64,000 nt of DNA, taken from positions 259,283 through 323,282 of the forward strand of contig NZ_JACYUG010000004.1 in the NCBI RefSeq assembly GCF_014841615.1, in the 5' to 3' direction. Under the pieces are notes generated by a model. The model was given only the letters and a program-made list of their open reading frames with translations, searched no databases and had not been told where the DNA came from. Both the position numbers and the translations under genes were made by a program. Origin of the DNA: Sphingomonas sp. CFBP 8760. Its GTDB lineage: Bacteria; Pseudomonadota; Alphaproteobacteria; Sphingomonadales; Sphingomonadaceae. Shown in pieces: positions 25,029 to 32,493 of the stretch. Numbering within the stretch: position 1 is the stretch's first letter; every line of letters begins with the position of its first letter.

Positions 25029-26039
25029 TCAGGACGCGGTGACGCTGGCCCGCAGCGCGCCGTTCAGACCGTTCGGGAAGAAGCCGCCCATCGTGGCCGC
25101 TGCCGCATTGAGATAGACGATGTTCAGCACCTGGCTGGGGGTGCGGCTGAACGCGAGGCCGTCCGAGTCCAGAGGTACGATGTTCGATACCGGCGCGCCG
25201 CTGACCGTGGTCGGCGAGATGCCCTGATCGAGATCGCGCGTCGCGCCGTCCAGCGAGTCGCGTGCATTCGAGATGAGATCGGCATTGATGCGAAGCGCCG
25301 GGGTGGCGACGCCGCGTGCGTAGAGCGTCGTGCGGACGATCGCGGCATGATACGCCTCGACCGCCAGGATGCCGGCGGCGGCCTGCAGGAACGTCTTGTT
25401 GGTGATGAGCGGCGATGCGCCCTTGTACGCGGTGACGCCGACATCCTCGAAGATATAGGCACCCAGCAGGAAGCTGTTGGCATCGGCATAGGGGTCGAAC
25501 GGCGTCGTCGTGTTGCCGGCCGGGATCACGCCCGCGGCGCGGGCGGCGGCGGTGAACGGACCGTCGAGCCCACCCGAGATGTTGATCGTCGGCTGTGCGA
25601 CGGCGGCGCTGCCCAGCGCGCCGGCGCTGCGCAGGAAGGTGACGTGCGCCAGTTCGTCGGCAGCGATTTCACGGGCATAGGCCTGCACGACGGTATCACC
25701 GCCGAAATTCACCGCACGAGCCATATTGGCGCCGGTGCCGGTGACGACCTGTCCCTGCGTACCGGTGCCGGTCAGCAGGTTGGCGGCAAGCCCCTGGCCG
25801 GTGGTGGCATATAGATAGAATTGCGCTTCGAGATATTCGAGTTGCAACGCGAAGTTCAGAATGTCGGGATCGGTGATCGTCGCGGTCTGCGCATCGGCCC
25901 GTTTGGCGAAGCCGAGCGTCGCGGCACCGCCGACGGCCAGTGCGCCCATGCCGAACGCCGCCTTGAAGAATTCGCGTCGTTCGTCCCGGCGTTCCACGCG
26001 TCGGTCGAGTGCGTCTATCAGTTGCACGCTGTCGGTCAT
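25029..26039 (-). CDS. Tat-exported ferritin-like domain protein (paralogue)
   Basis: The 336-residue protein resembles its downstream neighbour along the whole ferritin-like domain: LNFALQLEYLEAQFYLYATT, ADELAHVTFLRSAGALG, and AVEAYHAAIVRTTLYARG keep the Glu and ExxH positions. Here the Tat leader (RREFFKAAFGMGALAVGG) ends in ADA (residues 48-50), a signal peptidase I site, so this copy is likely soluble in the periplasm while its paralogue is lipid-anchored. ATG 26039 is chosen because the Tat leader starts there; the frame is open 93 bases further upstream. First gene of the two-gene unit, after the MipA gene. Confidence 0.85.
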   Translation of the reverse strand: MTDSVQLIDALDRRVERRDERREFFKAAFGMGALAVGGAATLGFAKRADAQTATITDPDILNFALQLEYLEAQFYLYATTGQGLAANLLTGTGTQGQVVTGTGANMARAVNFGGDTVVQAYAREIAADELAHVTFLRSAGALGSAAVAQPTINISGGLDGPFTAAARAAGVIPAGNTTTPFDPYADANSFLLGAYIFEDVGVTAYKGASPLITNKTFLQAAAGILAVEAYHAAIVRTTLYARGVATPALRINADLISNARDSLDGATRDLDQGISPTTVSGAPVSNIVPLDSDGLAFSRTPSQVLNIVYLNAAAATMGGFFPNGLNGALRASVTAS

Positions 26040-26141
26040 CTGGTGATCCCCTGAGCTGAAAAGCCGGCACCGATGGCGACGGCAGGCAATCCTCTTCCTA
26101 CGCGGTGCCCGCCGATACTTCCGGCCAGACACCGGACGCAG

Positions 26142-26178
26142 AAACGCCGGCCCATCTTCTAAAGACGCACCGGCGTTT
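26142..26178 (-). terminator. Hairpin between mipA-like and ferritin-like genes
   Basis: AAACGCCGG (26142-26150) pairs with CCGGCGTTT (26170-26178) around a 19-base loop. It starts 51 bases after the MipA stop, in the direction of minus-strand transcription, with an AT-rich flank. Confidence 0.5.
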
Positions 26179-26228
26179 GGAATTTATTCACGATCCGTAT
26201 TCAGCCGATACGGAAAGGGGAAAAGGGA

Positions 26229-27101
26229 TCAGAAGGTGTAGCCGACCCCCAGCGCGGTGGCCCACTGGCTCTTCGATCCGGCGATGGATGTCACGGGGCT
26301 GTCCTTGAAGTCGTTCATCATCCCGCGATAGACTACGCCGCCGATCGCCTTCCACCCCTTCAGCAGGTCGCCGGTCAGCGCATAGGTGCCGATCACGCCC
26401 AGCGACCAGTTCTTCCACCCGTCGCGCGCATTGTAGACGGGCAGGCCGCTGGCGAGGCTTTGCGCACCGTCGACCGAAAAATAGGTGCGGGCATAGCCGC
26501 GCCCGGCCCGTTCCGCCGAGGCGAACAGGCCGACCGCCGCCTTGCGGCTGAGCGGGGTGAAGTAGTTCACCGTCGGCTGCCAGATCGCGCTGTCGTGCGT
26601 GTTCGTGACATCGTGGCGATAGCTGAGCGATACCGACAGCTTGTCGTAGGGGCTGGTGATGACCCCGGTCTTGCCGATGCCGACGAAGCCGCCGAGTTCG
26701 ATCGCGGTGTCCAGTTCGCCGAGTGCGCGGATACGGCGGTCGTCGATGCTCTTGTTGCTGTTGCGGTTGAAGTTGACCAATCCGATCGGCCCCGCCTGCA
26801 GGTCCCAAGTCGGACCCGGATTGTCGCGGATCAGGTCGACCGAGGCACGGTTGCCGAGCAGCGTGAAGGTATAGCCCTTGATCGTCGCCAGCACGCCGGG
26901 TGCCGGCGTGAAGCGATAATCATTCGAGCCTTCATAGTCGGTGATATAGGCAGCAGCGACACCGACCGTGATCGAGTCACCGGCCATTTGTTCCTCGATC
27001 CCGGTGGGAACCGCAGACGGAGCAGCGTCCTGGGCGAGGGCGGGGGTCGCGAAAGCGACCGCTGCCGCCGCGACGGTCAGGGGAAGAATGACGATGCGCA
27101 A
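26229..27101 (-). CDS. MipA/OmpV family outer membrane protein
   Basis: The 290-residue protein starts with a signal peptide (MRIVILPLTVAAAAVAFATP, cleavage after ALA near residue 23) and continues with beta-strand patterns typical for the MipA/OmpV family: VGVAAAYITDYEGSNDYRFTP, LSVSLSYRHDVTNTHD and a C-terminal ALGVGYTF ending in Phe, as for outer membrane barrels. The family was first linked to MltA-interacting scaffolding, but most members have no known role. It is downstream of the DUF2141 gene by 69 bases on the same strand, at the end of the carotenoid-gene block, and a hairpin follows. Confidence 0.85.
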   Translation of the reverse strand: MRIVILPLTVAAAAVAFATPALAQDAAPSAVPTGIEEQMAGDSITVGVAAAYITDYEGSNDYRFTPAPGVLATIKGYTFTLLGNRASVDLIRDNPGPTWDLQAGPIGLVNFNRNSNKSIDDRRIRALGELDTAIELGGFVGIGKTGVITSPYDKLSVSLSYRHDVTNTHDSAIWQPTVNYFTPLSRKAAVGLFASAERAGRGYARTYFSVDGAQSLASGLPVYNARDGWKNWSLGVIGTYALTGDLLKGWKAIGGVVYRGMMNDFKDSPVTSIAGSKSQWATALGVGYTF

Positions 27102-27170
27102 GACGCGAACTCCTGGAAGATTACGGCCGCGTAACGCGGGCCGGTGGTATTAGGTCCGCGGTGGACGGGG

Positions 27171-27614
27171 TCAGAAGATGTAACGCATCTGCACCTGTTG
27201 CGCTTCGGCATCACTGTCGAGCATGAAGCGGGCGGCGGCGAAGCGCGGCGGTCCGAACCGGATCGCCGGATTGCGCGAGAAGCCGAACCCCTCGCGCGGG
27301 ATGCCGGCGAAGGTGTCCAGCCGGTTGTTGCTGTTCTCGTCATGGATCACCGCCACGGCATAACCGCCACGCGGCAATCCCGCGAACGACACCGTGCGCG
27401 TGCCGGCCGGCACCGAGCGGGTGACGGCGCGGACATCGTCGACGCAGCCGGGGAAATTGTCGGGATCGGCGGTCAGGCAGACCCGCAGCAGCCCCTTGTC
27501 CGACCGGATCTTCGCGACCGAGACGTCAAGCCGGGCGACCGGTACCGCCCCGCCCGTCAACACCGCCGCCAGCGGCAGGAGCAGCAGCCAGCGCGCGCTT
27601 CGCCGCGCGGGCAT
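27171..27614 (-). CDS. DUF2141 domain secreted protein
   Basis: The 147-residue protein has a signal peptide (WLLLLPLAAVLTGGAVP) and a single DUF2141 domain with FAGLPRGGYAVAVIHDENSNN, FAGIPREGFGFSRNPA and GPPRFAAARFML, all typical for this small beta-sandwich family. Function unknown. The ATG at 27614 gives a proper signal peptide but overlaps the 3' end of the upstream hydroxylase gene by 89 bases; an earlier ATG at 27686 would overlap even more. It therefore seems to belong to the crtZ-crtW-hydroxylase operon. Similar pairs of DUF2141 and carotenoid or lipid genes may exist elsewhere, but I cannot confirm this. Confidence 0.75.
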   Translation of the reverse strand: MPARRSARWLLLLPLAAVLTGGAVPVARLDVSVAKIRSDKGLLRVCLTADPDNFPGCVDDVRAVTRSVPAGTRTVSFAGLPRGGYAVAVIHDENSNNRLDTFAGIPREGFGFSRNPAIRFGPPRFAAARFMLDSDAEAQQVQMRYIF

Positions 27615-28335
27615 GATCGCGGGCGAAATCGCCGATGCCCCGGTCGGTGCCGCACAGGCGATCCCAGTGACGGAAGTAAAGGCCATAATTGCACCCGTAA
27701 AGTTCGTGATGACGTTGATGATGGCTGGCGGTAATCAGCCATCCACCCAATGCACCGCGCCACATGAACCGCGGGAAAATCTCCCACCCCATGTGGTTGG
27801 TCACTCCCATAACCGTCATGATGGTTAACACCAATGCAAGGCCGGCGACGGGGATCGGAATCACGAATACCAGTAGCGGAATTACCACAGCGCCGGTCAG
27901 CGCTTCGATCGGGTGGAACGCCATCGCCGCCCACGCCGTCGGCGGCCGGCTGGCATGGTGCAGGGCATGGGCGATGCGGAACGGTTCGGGCCGGTGCATC
28001 CAGCGATGCGTCCAGTAGAACCAGGTATCGTGGAGCAGCAGGTACAGCAGCACCGATACCGGCGCCCACCACAGGGGGCGGTCGCCGATATTCTCGTACA
28101 CCTGCGTCCAGCCGTGATGTTGCCATCCCCATGCGACGATCCCGGCCGGAATGCCGTAGATCGCGGCAGAGGCGAGGCTCCAGACGATCTCGCGCCGCAT
28201 CTGGGGGTCCAGCCCGGTATAGAGGCCGGGATGCCGGCGGCGGGTGGCGAACGCGAACGCGCCCGAGACGATCAGGTATCGCACGCCAACGATCGCCGTC
28301 ATCGCCAGAGCGGACAGGGTGATGGCGAGAATCAT
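27526..28335 (-). CDS. Sterol desaturase-family hydroxylase, candidate carotenoid 2,2'-hydroxylase (CrtG-like)
   Basis: The 269-residue protein is a membrane fatty acid hydroxylase/sterol desaturase-type enzyme: His clusters LHDTWFYWTHRWMHRP, HALHHASRPP and SHHQRHHELYGCNYG bind the diiron site, with four or so membrane segments. It is last but one in an operon with crtZ and crtW; its ATG lies in the crtW stop (ATGA). In Sphingomonas and Brevundimonas, CrtG adds hydroxyl groups at C-2 of the beta-ring, giving nostoxanthin or 2-hydroxylated astaxanthin. By family and context this gene is a good candidate, but a hydroxylase for another lipid is possible. The tail after RHWDRLCGTD is variable and Gly/Ala-rich. 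Confidence 0.78.
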   Translation of the reverse strand: MILAITLSALAMTAIVGVRYLIVSGAFAFATRRRHPGLYTGLDPQMRREIVWSLASAAIYGIPAGIVAWGWQHHGWTQVYENIGDRPLWWAPVSVLLYLLLHDTWFYWTHRWMHRPEPFRIAHALHHASRPPTAWAAMAFHPIEALTGAVVIPLLVFVIPIPVAGLALVLTIMTVMGVTNHMGWEIFPRFMWRGALGGWLITASHHQRHHELYGCNYGLYFRHWDRLCGTDRGIGDFARDHARAAKRALAAAPAAGGGVDGRGGTGRPA

Positions 28336-29075
28336 GCCGGTTTCTCCTGCCGCTCGGCGATCGCCCGGCGCCGCGCGGGCAGGCCCCACCACGGCGTGCC
28401 GGGATGGAGGTGATGTTCGTGATGATAGCCCCCGAAATGGAAACACGTCAGCAGCGATACCAGCGGCGACGCGACGGTGCTGCGCGCGCGGTGCCGGTCG
28501 GGAAAGGGCGTGTCGCCGTCGCGGTGCGGCAGCCAGGTGCCGAACACGAACAGCTGCGCCACCGCGCCCAGCGCCGGCACCGCCCAGAAGATCACGATGT
28601 TGGCCAGCGGCGCACCCAGCACCAGCGTATAGACCAGCGCAGCCAGCGTGATGCGCACGATCTGGCCATGCGAATAATAGGTCCGGAAGAACTGCCCGAA
28701 CCACGCGACCAGCCGCGGGTCGCCGCCGTGATAGTCGGGATCGAGCAGGCTGGTGCCGGCATGGCGATGATGGTCGTGATGGCGTGGCAGCAATGTCGCA
28801 TAGGATAGCCCGGCATAGAGCGCGAGGCAGAAGGCACCCACCGCCCGGTTCAGCCGTGGCCGGCCGGGGGCGAGCGCGCCGTGCATCGCATCGTGCGCGA
28901 CGATGAACAGCCCGGTGCTGAGCCACGTCTGCACGCCGATCATCACGATCGCGACCGGCAGCGTCGCGAGACTCCACTGCCAGAAGAAGATGCCGGTGAC
29001 ATGGATCGCCAGCCATGCGGCGACGATCGCACCCGCCAGCGTCAGGCCGATCCGGGTCTGGCGGGCGGCGTTCAC
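28332..29075 (-). CDS. crtW: Beta-carotene 4-ketolase CrtW
   Basis: CrtW is a diiron membrane oxygenase that adds keto groups at C-4 of the beta-ring. The 247-residue protein matches it clearly: LSTGLFIVAHDAMHGALAPG, LLPRHHDHHRHAGT, FGTWLPHRDGDTPF and FHFGGYHHEHHLHPGTPWW give the three His boxes. There is no ATG; the GTG at 29075 overlaps the stop of crtZ (GTGA), and its own stop overlaps the next gene by ATGA. With CrtZ it would convert beta-carotene into astaxanthin-type ketocarotenoids. Confidence 0.93.
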   Translation of the reverse strand: MNAARQTRIGLTLAGAIVAAWLAIHVTGIFFWQWSLATLPVAIVMIGVQTWLSTGLFIVAHDAMHGALAPGRPRLNRAVGAFCLALYAGLSYATLLPRHHDHHRHAGTSLLDPDYHGGDPRLVAWFGQFFRTYYSHGQIVRITLAALVYTLVLGAPLANIVIFWAVPALGAVAQLFVFGTWLPHRDGDTPFPDRHRARSTVASPLVSLLTCFHFGGYHHEHHLHPGTPWWGLPARRRAIAERQEKPA

Positions 29076-29587
29076 CGATCGGGCGCCGTTTGCGTGACCG
29101 GGGTAGCCGGGGCCGCCCGGCGCGGATCGATCCGCCCGCGCAACTGTGCCTTCAGCGCGGCGGGGCTGCGCGCGAACAGGAAGCCGTGGCTGACGGTGCC
29201 GTCCTTGCCCTCTACCGCGTGATGCAGCCGGTGCGCCTGGAGCAGTCGCTTGAAATAGCCGCGCTTGGGTACCCAGCGGAACCCGCCGCGCTGATGGACC
29301 AGCAGATCGTGGACGAAGGCGTAGATGCCGCCATAGACGGTGATGCCCAGCGCCATCCACCACAGCGGTTCCCACCATAGCCCGACGACGAACATCACGA
29401 TCGGCACGATCGCGAAGACGATCGCGTACAGGTCGTTCTTCTCGAACCAGCCGTCGTGCGGCTCGTGATGCGACCGGTGCCAGCCCCAGCCCCAGCCGTG
29501 CATGACGTATTTATGCGCCGCCCAGGCGAAGCATTCCATGAACACGACCATGCCGACGACCAGCGCGATCTTTTCCCACCAGGACAT
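29072..29587 (-). CDS. crtZ: Beta-carotene 3-hydroxylase CrtZ
   Basis: CrtZ is a membrane diiron hydroxylase acting at C-3 of the beta-ring. The 171-residue protein has HKYVMHGWGWGWHRSHHEPH (residues 25-44), FVHDLLVHQRGGFRWVPKRGY and HRLHHAVEGKDGTVSHGFL, almost the textbook pattern. It is the first gene of the carotenoid operon and is translationally coupled to crtW. Its first 193 bases are overlapped by the 3' extension of an acetyltransferase reading frame on the same strand, so its ribosome site lies inside that gene. Confidence 0.95.
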   Translation of the reverse strand: MSWWEKIALVVGMVVFMECFAWAAHKYVMHGWGWGWHRSHHEPHDGWFEKNDLYAIVFAIVPIVMFVVGLWWEPLWWMALGITVYGGIYAFVHDLLVHQRGGFRWVPKRGYFKRLLQAHRLHHAVEGKDGTVSHGFLFARSPAALKAQLRGRIDPRRAAPATPVTQTAPDR

Positions 29588-30192
29588 TCGACTCGAACTC
29601 CGCGACCCACGCAAAGGGGCCGATGCAGCGACTTCGGTAAGTGTTTCCCTTTCGCCTCGACCGCATGGGACGCGAGCCCCGCGATGCGTTCCAGGAAACG
29701 GGTAGGGCGGTCGCGATAGCTGCCCTCGGCATAGATGGTGTATCCGACCCGTGCCGCCAACCGCAGCGACGCGGTATTGGCGGGATCGATGATGCACACG
29801 GTGCGCGCTATCCGTGTATCGGCCCAGCCGAACAGCGCCGCCAGCGCCTCCGCCGCATAGCCATGGCCGTGCGCCCGACCGAGAAACGCCCAGCCGACCT
29901 CCGGCGTCCCGGTGAAGTCCGGTACCGTCGCCCGTCGCGACTCCATGATCCCGACCTCGCCCAGATACCCGCCGCTGCCCGCCTCGCGCACGGTCCAGTG
30001 TCCATAGCCGCATTGCTGCCAATGACCGATGTAGCGCAGCAACCGGTGCCACACCTCCTCGGGCGTGAAGATGCGGCCGACGATCGCCTCGTACACCGCC
30101 GGATCGGCCCATAGCGACACCATGTCGGCGTGATCCCGGGTCACGGGCGGGGTCAGGATCAGTCGGGCGGTGGTGAGTGTCGGTGCGGTCAT
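29395..30192 (-). CDS. GNAT family N-acetyltransferase with an unusual C-terminal tail
   Basis: Residues 1 to about 170 form a complete RimJ-type GNAT domain: TARLILTPPVTRDHADMV, VGWAFLGRAHGHGYAAEAL (acetyl-CoA loop) and IIDPANTASLRLAARVGY. Substrate unknown. The frame does not stop after the domain; it continues for about 95 codons, the last 64 of them inside crtZ in another frame, where the sequence is Ser/Arg/Thr-rich and looks non-native. This may be a lost stop or a small frameshift near 29640 rather than a true long protein. The start ATG 30192 begins directly with the domain. Confidence 0.7.
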   Translation of the reverse strand: MTAPTLTTARLILTPPVTRDHADMVSLWADPAVYEAIVGRIFTPEEVWHRLLRYIGHWQQCGYGHWTVREAGSGGYLGEVGIMESRRATVPDFTGTPEVGWAFLGRAHGHGYAAEALAALFGWADTRIARTVCIIDPANTASLRLAARVGYTIYAEGSYRDRPTRFLERIAGLASHAVEAKGKHLPKSLHRPLCVGRGVRVECPGGKRSRWSSAWSCSWNASPGRRINTSCTAGAGAGTGRITSRTTAGSRRTTCTRSSSRSCRS

Positions 30193-30315
30193 GGCTCGAC
30201 GTCCGTTTGATCTAAGTTACTGTAAAAAAGCCTTTCTTGGACCGGATCGGCAACGACTTTGCGGCAATTCACGAGTTTCCCGTCCTGTCATCGAACCACC
30301 GAGGCGGAGAATCCA

Positions 30316-31170
30316 ATGTACTATCATGACAAGCGGCTCCAGTATCCGGTCACCGTCGACAAGCCCAATCCGGAATTCGCCCGGATGCTGCAGCAGGCGA
30401 TCGGCGGGGTCGAGGGTGAAATCCGCGTCTGCATGCAGTATTTCTTCCAGGCATGGGGCAATCGCGCGCCGACGACGAAATATCGCGACATGCTGCTCCA
30501 CACCGCGACCGAAGAGATCGGCCATATCGAGATGCTGGCGACCGCGGTCGCGCTCAATCTCGACAAGGCGCCCGCCTCGTTGCAGGAAGAGGGCGCGGCC
30601 GACGGTATCGTCGGGGCAGTGATGGGTGGCGGCAATGGCCGGCACGCGATCGAGGGCATGATCCACAAGAATCTGCTGTCGGGCGGCCTTGCGGCGATGC
30701 CGATGGATTCGGACGGCGTGCCGTTCAACATGAGCCACATCTATGCCAGCGGCAACGTATCCGCCGACATGTACTGCAACGTCGCGGCGGAAAGTACCGG
30801 CCGCGTGCTGGCGGTGCGGCTGTTCAACGCCGCCGAGGACGAGGGCATGAAGAAGATGCTCCACTACATGATCGCGCGCGACACGATGCACCAGCAGCAA
30901 TGGCTGGCGGTGCTGGAGGAACTGGGCGGCCCGTCCGCCAACCTGCCCATCCCCAATTCCTTCCCGCAGGGCGAGGAGGATCAGGCGAACAACTATAACT
31001 TCTACGCGACGGCGGTGGACGGGTCGGTGCCGGACGGCCGCTGGACGAGCGGCCCCTCGATCGACGGACGCGGCGAGTTCACGGTGTTCCAGAACAAGCC
31101 GCTGGGCGAGGAACCGATCCTCGGCCCCGCCCGCCCGGACAGCGGCGCGCAGGACAAGCAGATCGGCTGA
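30316..31170 (+). CDS. Manganese catalase
   Basis: The 284-residue protein matches the dimanganese catalase family, which breaks down hydrogen peroxide in the cytoplasm. Metal ligands sit in GVEGEIRVCMQYFFQAW, TEEIGHIEMLAT (ExxH) and AAEDEGMKKMLHYMIARDTMH (second Glu and His pair). The C-terminal region with NFYATAVDG and DGRWTSGPSIDG is also typical. The start ATG 30316 is favoured by GGCGGAG upstream. It is the only gene in its unit, divergent from the GNAT gene, followed by a hairpin. The neighbouring small proteins and the SDR suggest a stress-response district. Confidence 0.93.
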   Translation: MYYHDKRLQYPVTVDKPNPEFARMLQQAIGGVEGEIRVCMQYFFQAWGNRAPTTKYRDMLLHTATEEIGHIEMLATAVALNLDKAPASLQEEGAADGIVGAVMGGGNGRHAIEGMIHKNLLSGGLAAMPMDSDGVPFNMSHIYASGNVSADMYCNVAAESTGRVLAVRLFNAAEDEGMKKMLHYMIARDTMHQQQWLAVLEELGGPSANLPIPNSFPQGEEDQANNYNFYATAVDGSVPDGRWTSGPSIDGRGEFTVFQNKPLGEEPILGPARPDSGAQDKQIG

Positions 31171-31181
31171 TCCGCCGCTCG

Positions 31182-31227
31182 CGGGACGATCCGAGGTGTC
31201 GCACCAGCGTCCCCCCGGATCGTCCCG
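31182..31227 (+). terminator. Hairpin after the manganese catalase gene
   Basis: A perfect 12-bp stem (CGGGACGATCCG with CGGATCGTCCCG) around a loop of about 22 bases starts 12 bases after the catalase stop. No T-run, but position and strength fit a terminator. Confidence 0.6.
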
Positions 31228-31268
31228 TCAGCATATGATCCGGATATGATGACGTGAAGCCTACCCTG

Positions 31269-31302
31269 CCGTCGCTGCTTCGCTACGCTCGCAACGACGG
31301 CA
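31269..31302. repeat. Short palindrome related to the 120-bp repeat
   Basis: GCCGTCGCTGCTTCGCTACGCTCGCAACGACGGC contains the core TGCTTCGCTACGCTCGCAA of the larger repeat found at 20750 and 63828, here flanked by complementary GCCGTC/GACGGC arms. It lies between the catalase and small-protein genes. Confidence 0.55.
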
Positions 31303-31380
31303 GGGGTCAGGCCCAAGACGGGTCAGGCCGATGTCGTCCCGCCTGCGCCTGCGATGACGGCGTCGTGAACGAACACGACG

Positions 31381-31602
31381 TTACCGTGTCACCTGCCAAT
31401 TGGCCTCGTCCAGCGCCGCCTCGGCGACGGTGCCCAGATGGGCGGCCAGTCCCTGAAAGATCGGGATGGTGAAGGTGACGATCACCGGGTCCCCCTCCGG
31501 TTCCTTGAAGGTCAGGACCACGAACCGGGTTCCCGTCTCGTCGATCATGAGGCCCGCCTCGATCGCGCCGGGGCCGCTGGGGCTGATGACGATCTCCGCC
31601 AT
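31381..31602 (-). CDS. Hypothetical small protein
   Basis: The 73-residue protein (start MAEIVISPSGPGAIEAG) has a regular mix of hydrophobic and charged residues that suggests a small beta-rich fold; no known family recognised. It begins 3 bases after the stop of the upstream small gene, so they form an operon. No signal peptide or membrane segment is seen. Confidence 0.55.
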   Translation of the reverse strand: MAEIVISPSGPGAIEAGLMIDETGTRFVVLTFKEPEGDPVIVTFTIPIFQGLAAHLGTVAEAALDEANWQVTR

Positions 31603-31605
31603 GGT

Positions 31606-31827
31606 TCAGCTCGGGTGCGCGGCGCTGTCGGCGGCGTCGGCAGTATCTTCGGTCGGGATCGCCACATCGGGATCGACCGGACGATCGTCGTCCTCGCCCA
31701 GCCGCATCTGCTCATAGGCGATTTCCAGGTCGGCGACGCCGGAACCCGTGGGCTGGATCGGCAGGTCGCCGAATCCGTCGGGGCCGGTATGTCCGGAATG
31801 GGGGTGGGGATCGGTCGGGTCGGGCAT
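31606..31827 (-). CDS. Hypothetical small acidic protein
   Basis: The 73-residue protein begins MPDPTDPHPHSGHTGPDG and is rich in Asp, Pro and Ala, so it is probably unstructured and soluble. The ATG at 31827 has AGGAGAG five or so bases upstream, which decides the start over an ATG 27 bases further up. It is the first gene of a two-gene operon with the next small protein. No function can be given. Confidence 0.5.
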   Translation of the reverse strand: MPDPTDPHPHSGHTGPDGFGDLPIQPTGSGVADLEIAYEQMRLGEDDDRPVDPDVAIPTEDTADAADSAAHPS

Positions 31828-31904
31828 GTCACTCTCCTGGGTGGATACGCCCAACGCATCAGTCGCCGTTCCGCACCATCGTCGTGGCGACGGGCGCTAC
31901 GGGA

Positions 31905-32009
31905 TCAGAGGCGCCGGCCGACCCGGACCAGCCCGACCAGCGCCAGCATCCCGACCAACAGGATACCCGCTCCCGCCTCGTACCAGAATGTCGCCAGCAT
32001 ATCCGTCAT
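31905..32009 (-). CDS. Very small single-pass membrane protein
   Basis: A 34-residue reading, too short for ordinary gene calling: MTDMLATFWYEAGAGILLVG, then a membrane stretch MLALVGLV and a basic end RVGRRL. GAGGG lies 6 bases before the ATG at 32009. It may be a small membrane peptide as often found near stress genes; support is the ribosome site and clean topology only. Confidence 0.4.
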   Translation of the reverse strand: MTDMLATFWYEAGAGILLVGMLALVGLVRVGRRL

Positions 32010-32109
32010 TGCCATCCCTCATGATGCTGCAATGCAATATGGACGTGAATTGTTACGATCCGGTAGCCGGAATCGCGATCATCCGGACCATTCCCAGCAC
32101 CGCTCGCCG

Positions 32110-32352
32110 TTATTTGACGGGAGAACCTTCCAGTTCGCGTTCGCGGCCCTTTTTCTCGTTGCCCGCTTCGTCCGCCGCCATCGCCTCGTTGCAGTCGGTC
32201 AGTCTGGCCTGACCGGGCGCACAGGGCACCTCGTCCGGCCGCGGCCCGCCATGGCTGACGCGGTAGCCGAGGAAGCAGATCGCGACGATCACCATCAGGA
32301 TCAGGCTCAGCTTCACGTCGAACGAGCGTTGGGGGTTGCGGTCGTCTGCCAT
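32110..32352 (-). CDS. Hypothetical small membrane protein
   Basis: The 80-residue protein has one membrane helix (LSLILMVIVAICFLGYRV, about residues 15-32), then a short region with two cysteines (VPCAPGQARLTDCNEAM) that could form a disulphide outside the membrane, and a charged tail. It is divergent from the SDR gene. No family recognised. Confidence 0.55.
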   Translation of the reverse strand: MADDRNPQRSFDVKLSLILMVIVAICFLGYRVSHGGPRPDEVPCAPGQARLTDCNEAMAADEAGNEKKGRERELEGSPVK

Positions 32353-32493
32353 GGGGCCTCCATCCGGCGGGCATGGCCGGATGCTGCGATGGTAGATCAC
32401 ACGGTGGACGGTGCCTAGCCGTCTCCGCCGCGCTGCCGGAGCGATCCTGTGCCCAAGTCGTTGATGCGGCTGACAACGACAGACAGGAAACCC

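Noticed and set aside
30193..30315. An EcfG (general stress) promoter before the manganese catalase
   Set aside because: I looked for GGAAC followed by CGTT at 16-17 bases and did not find it on either strand.
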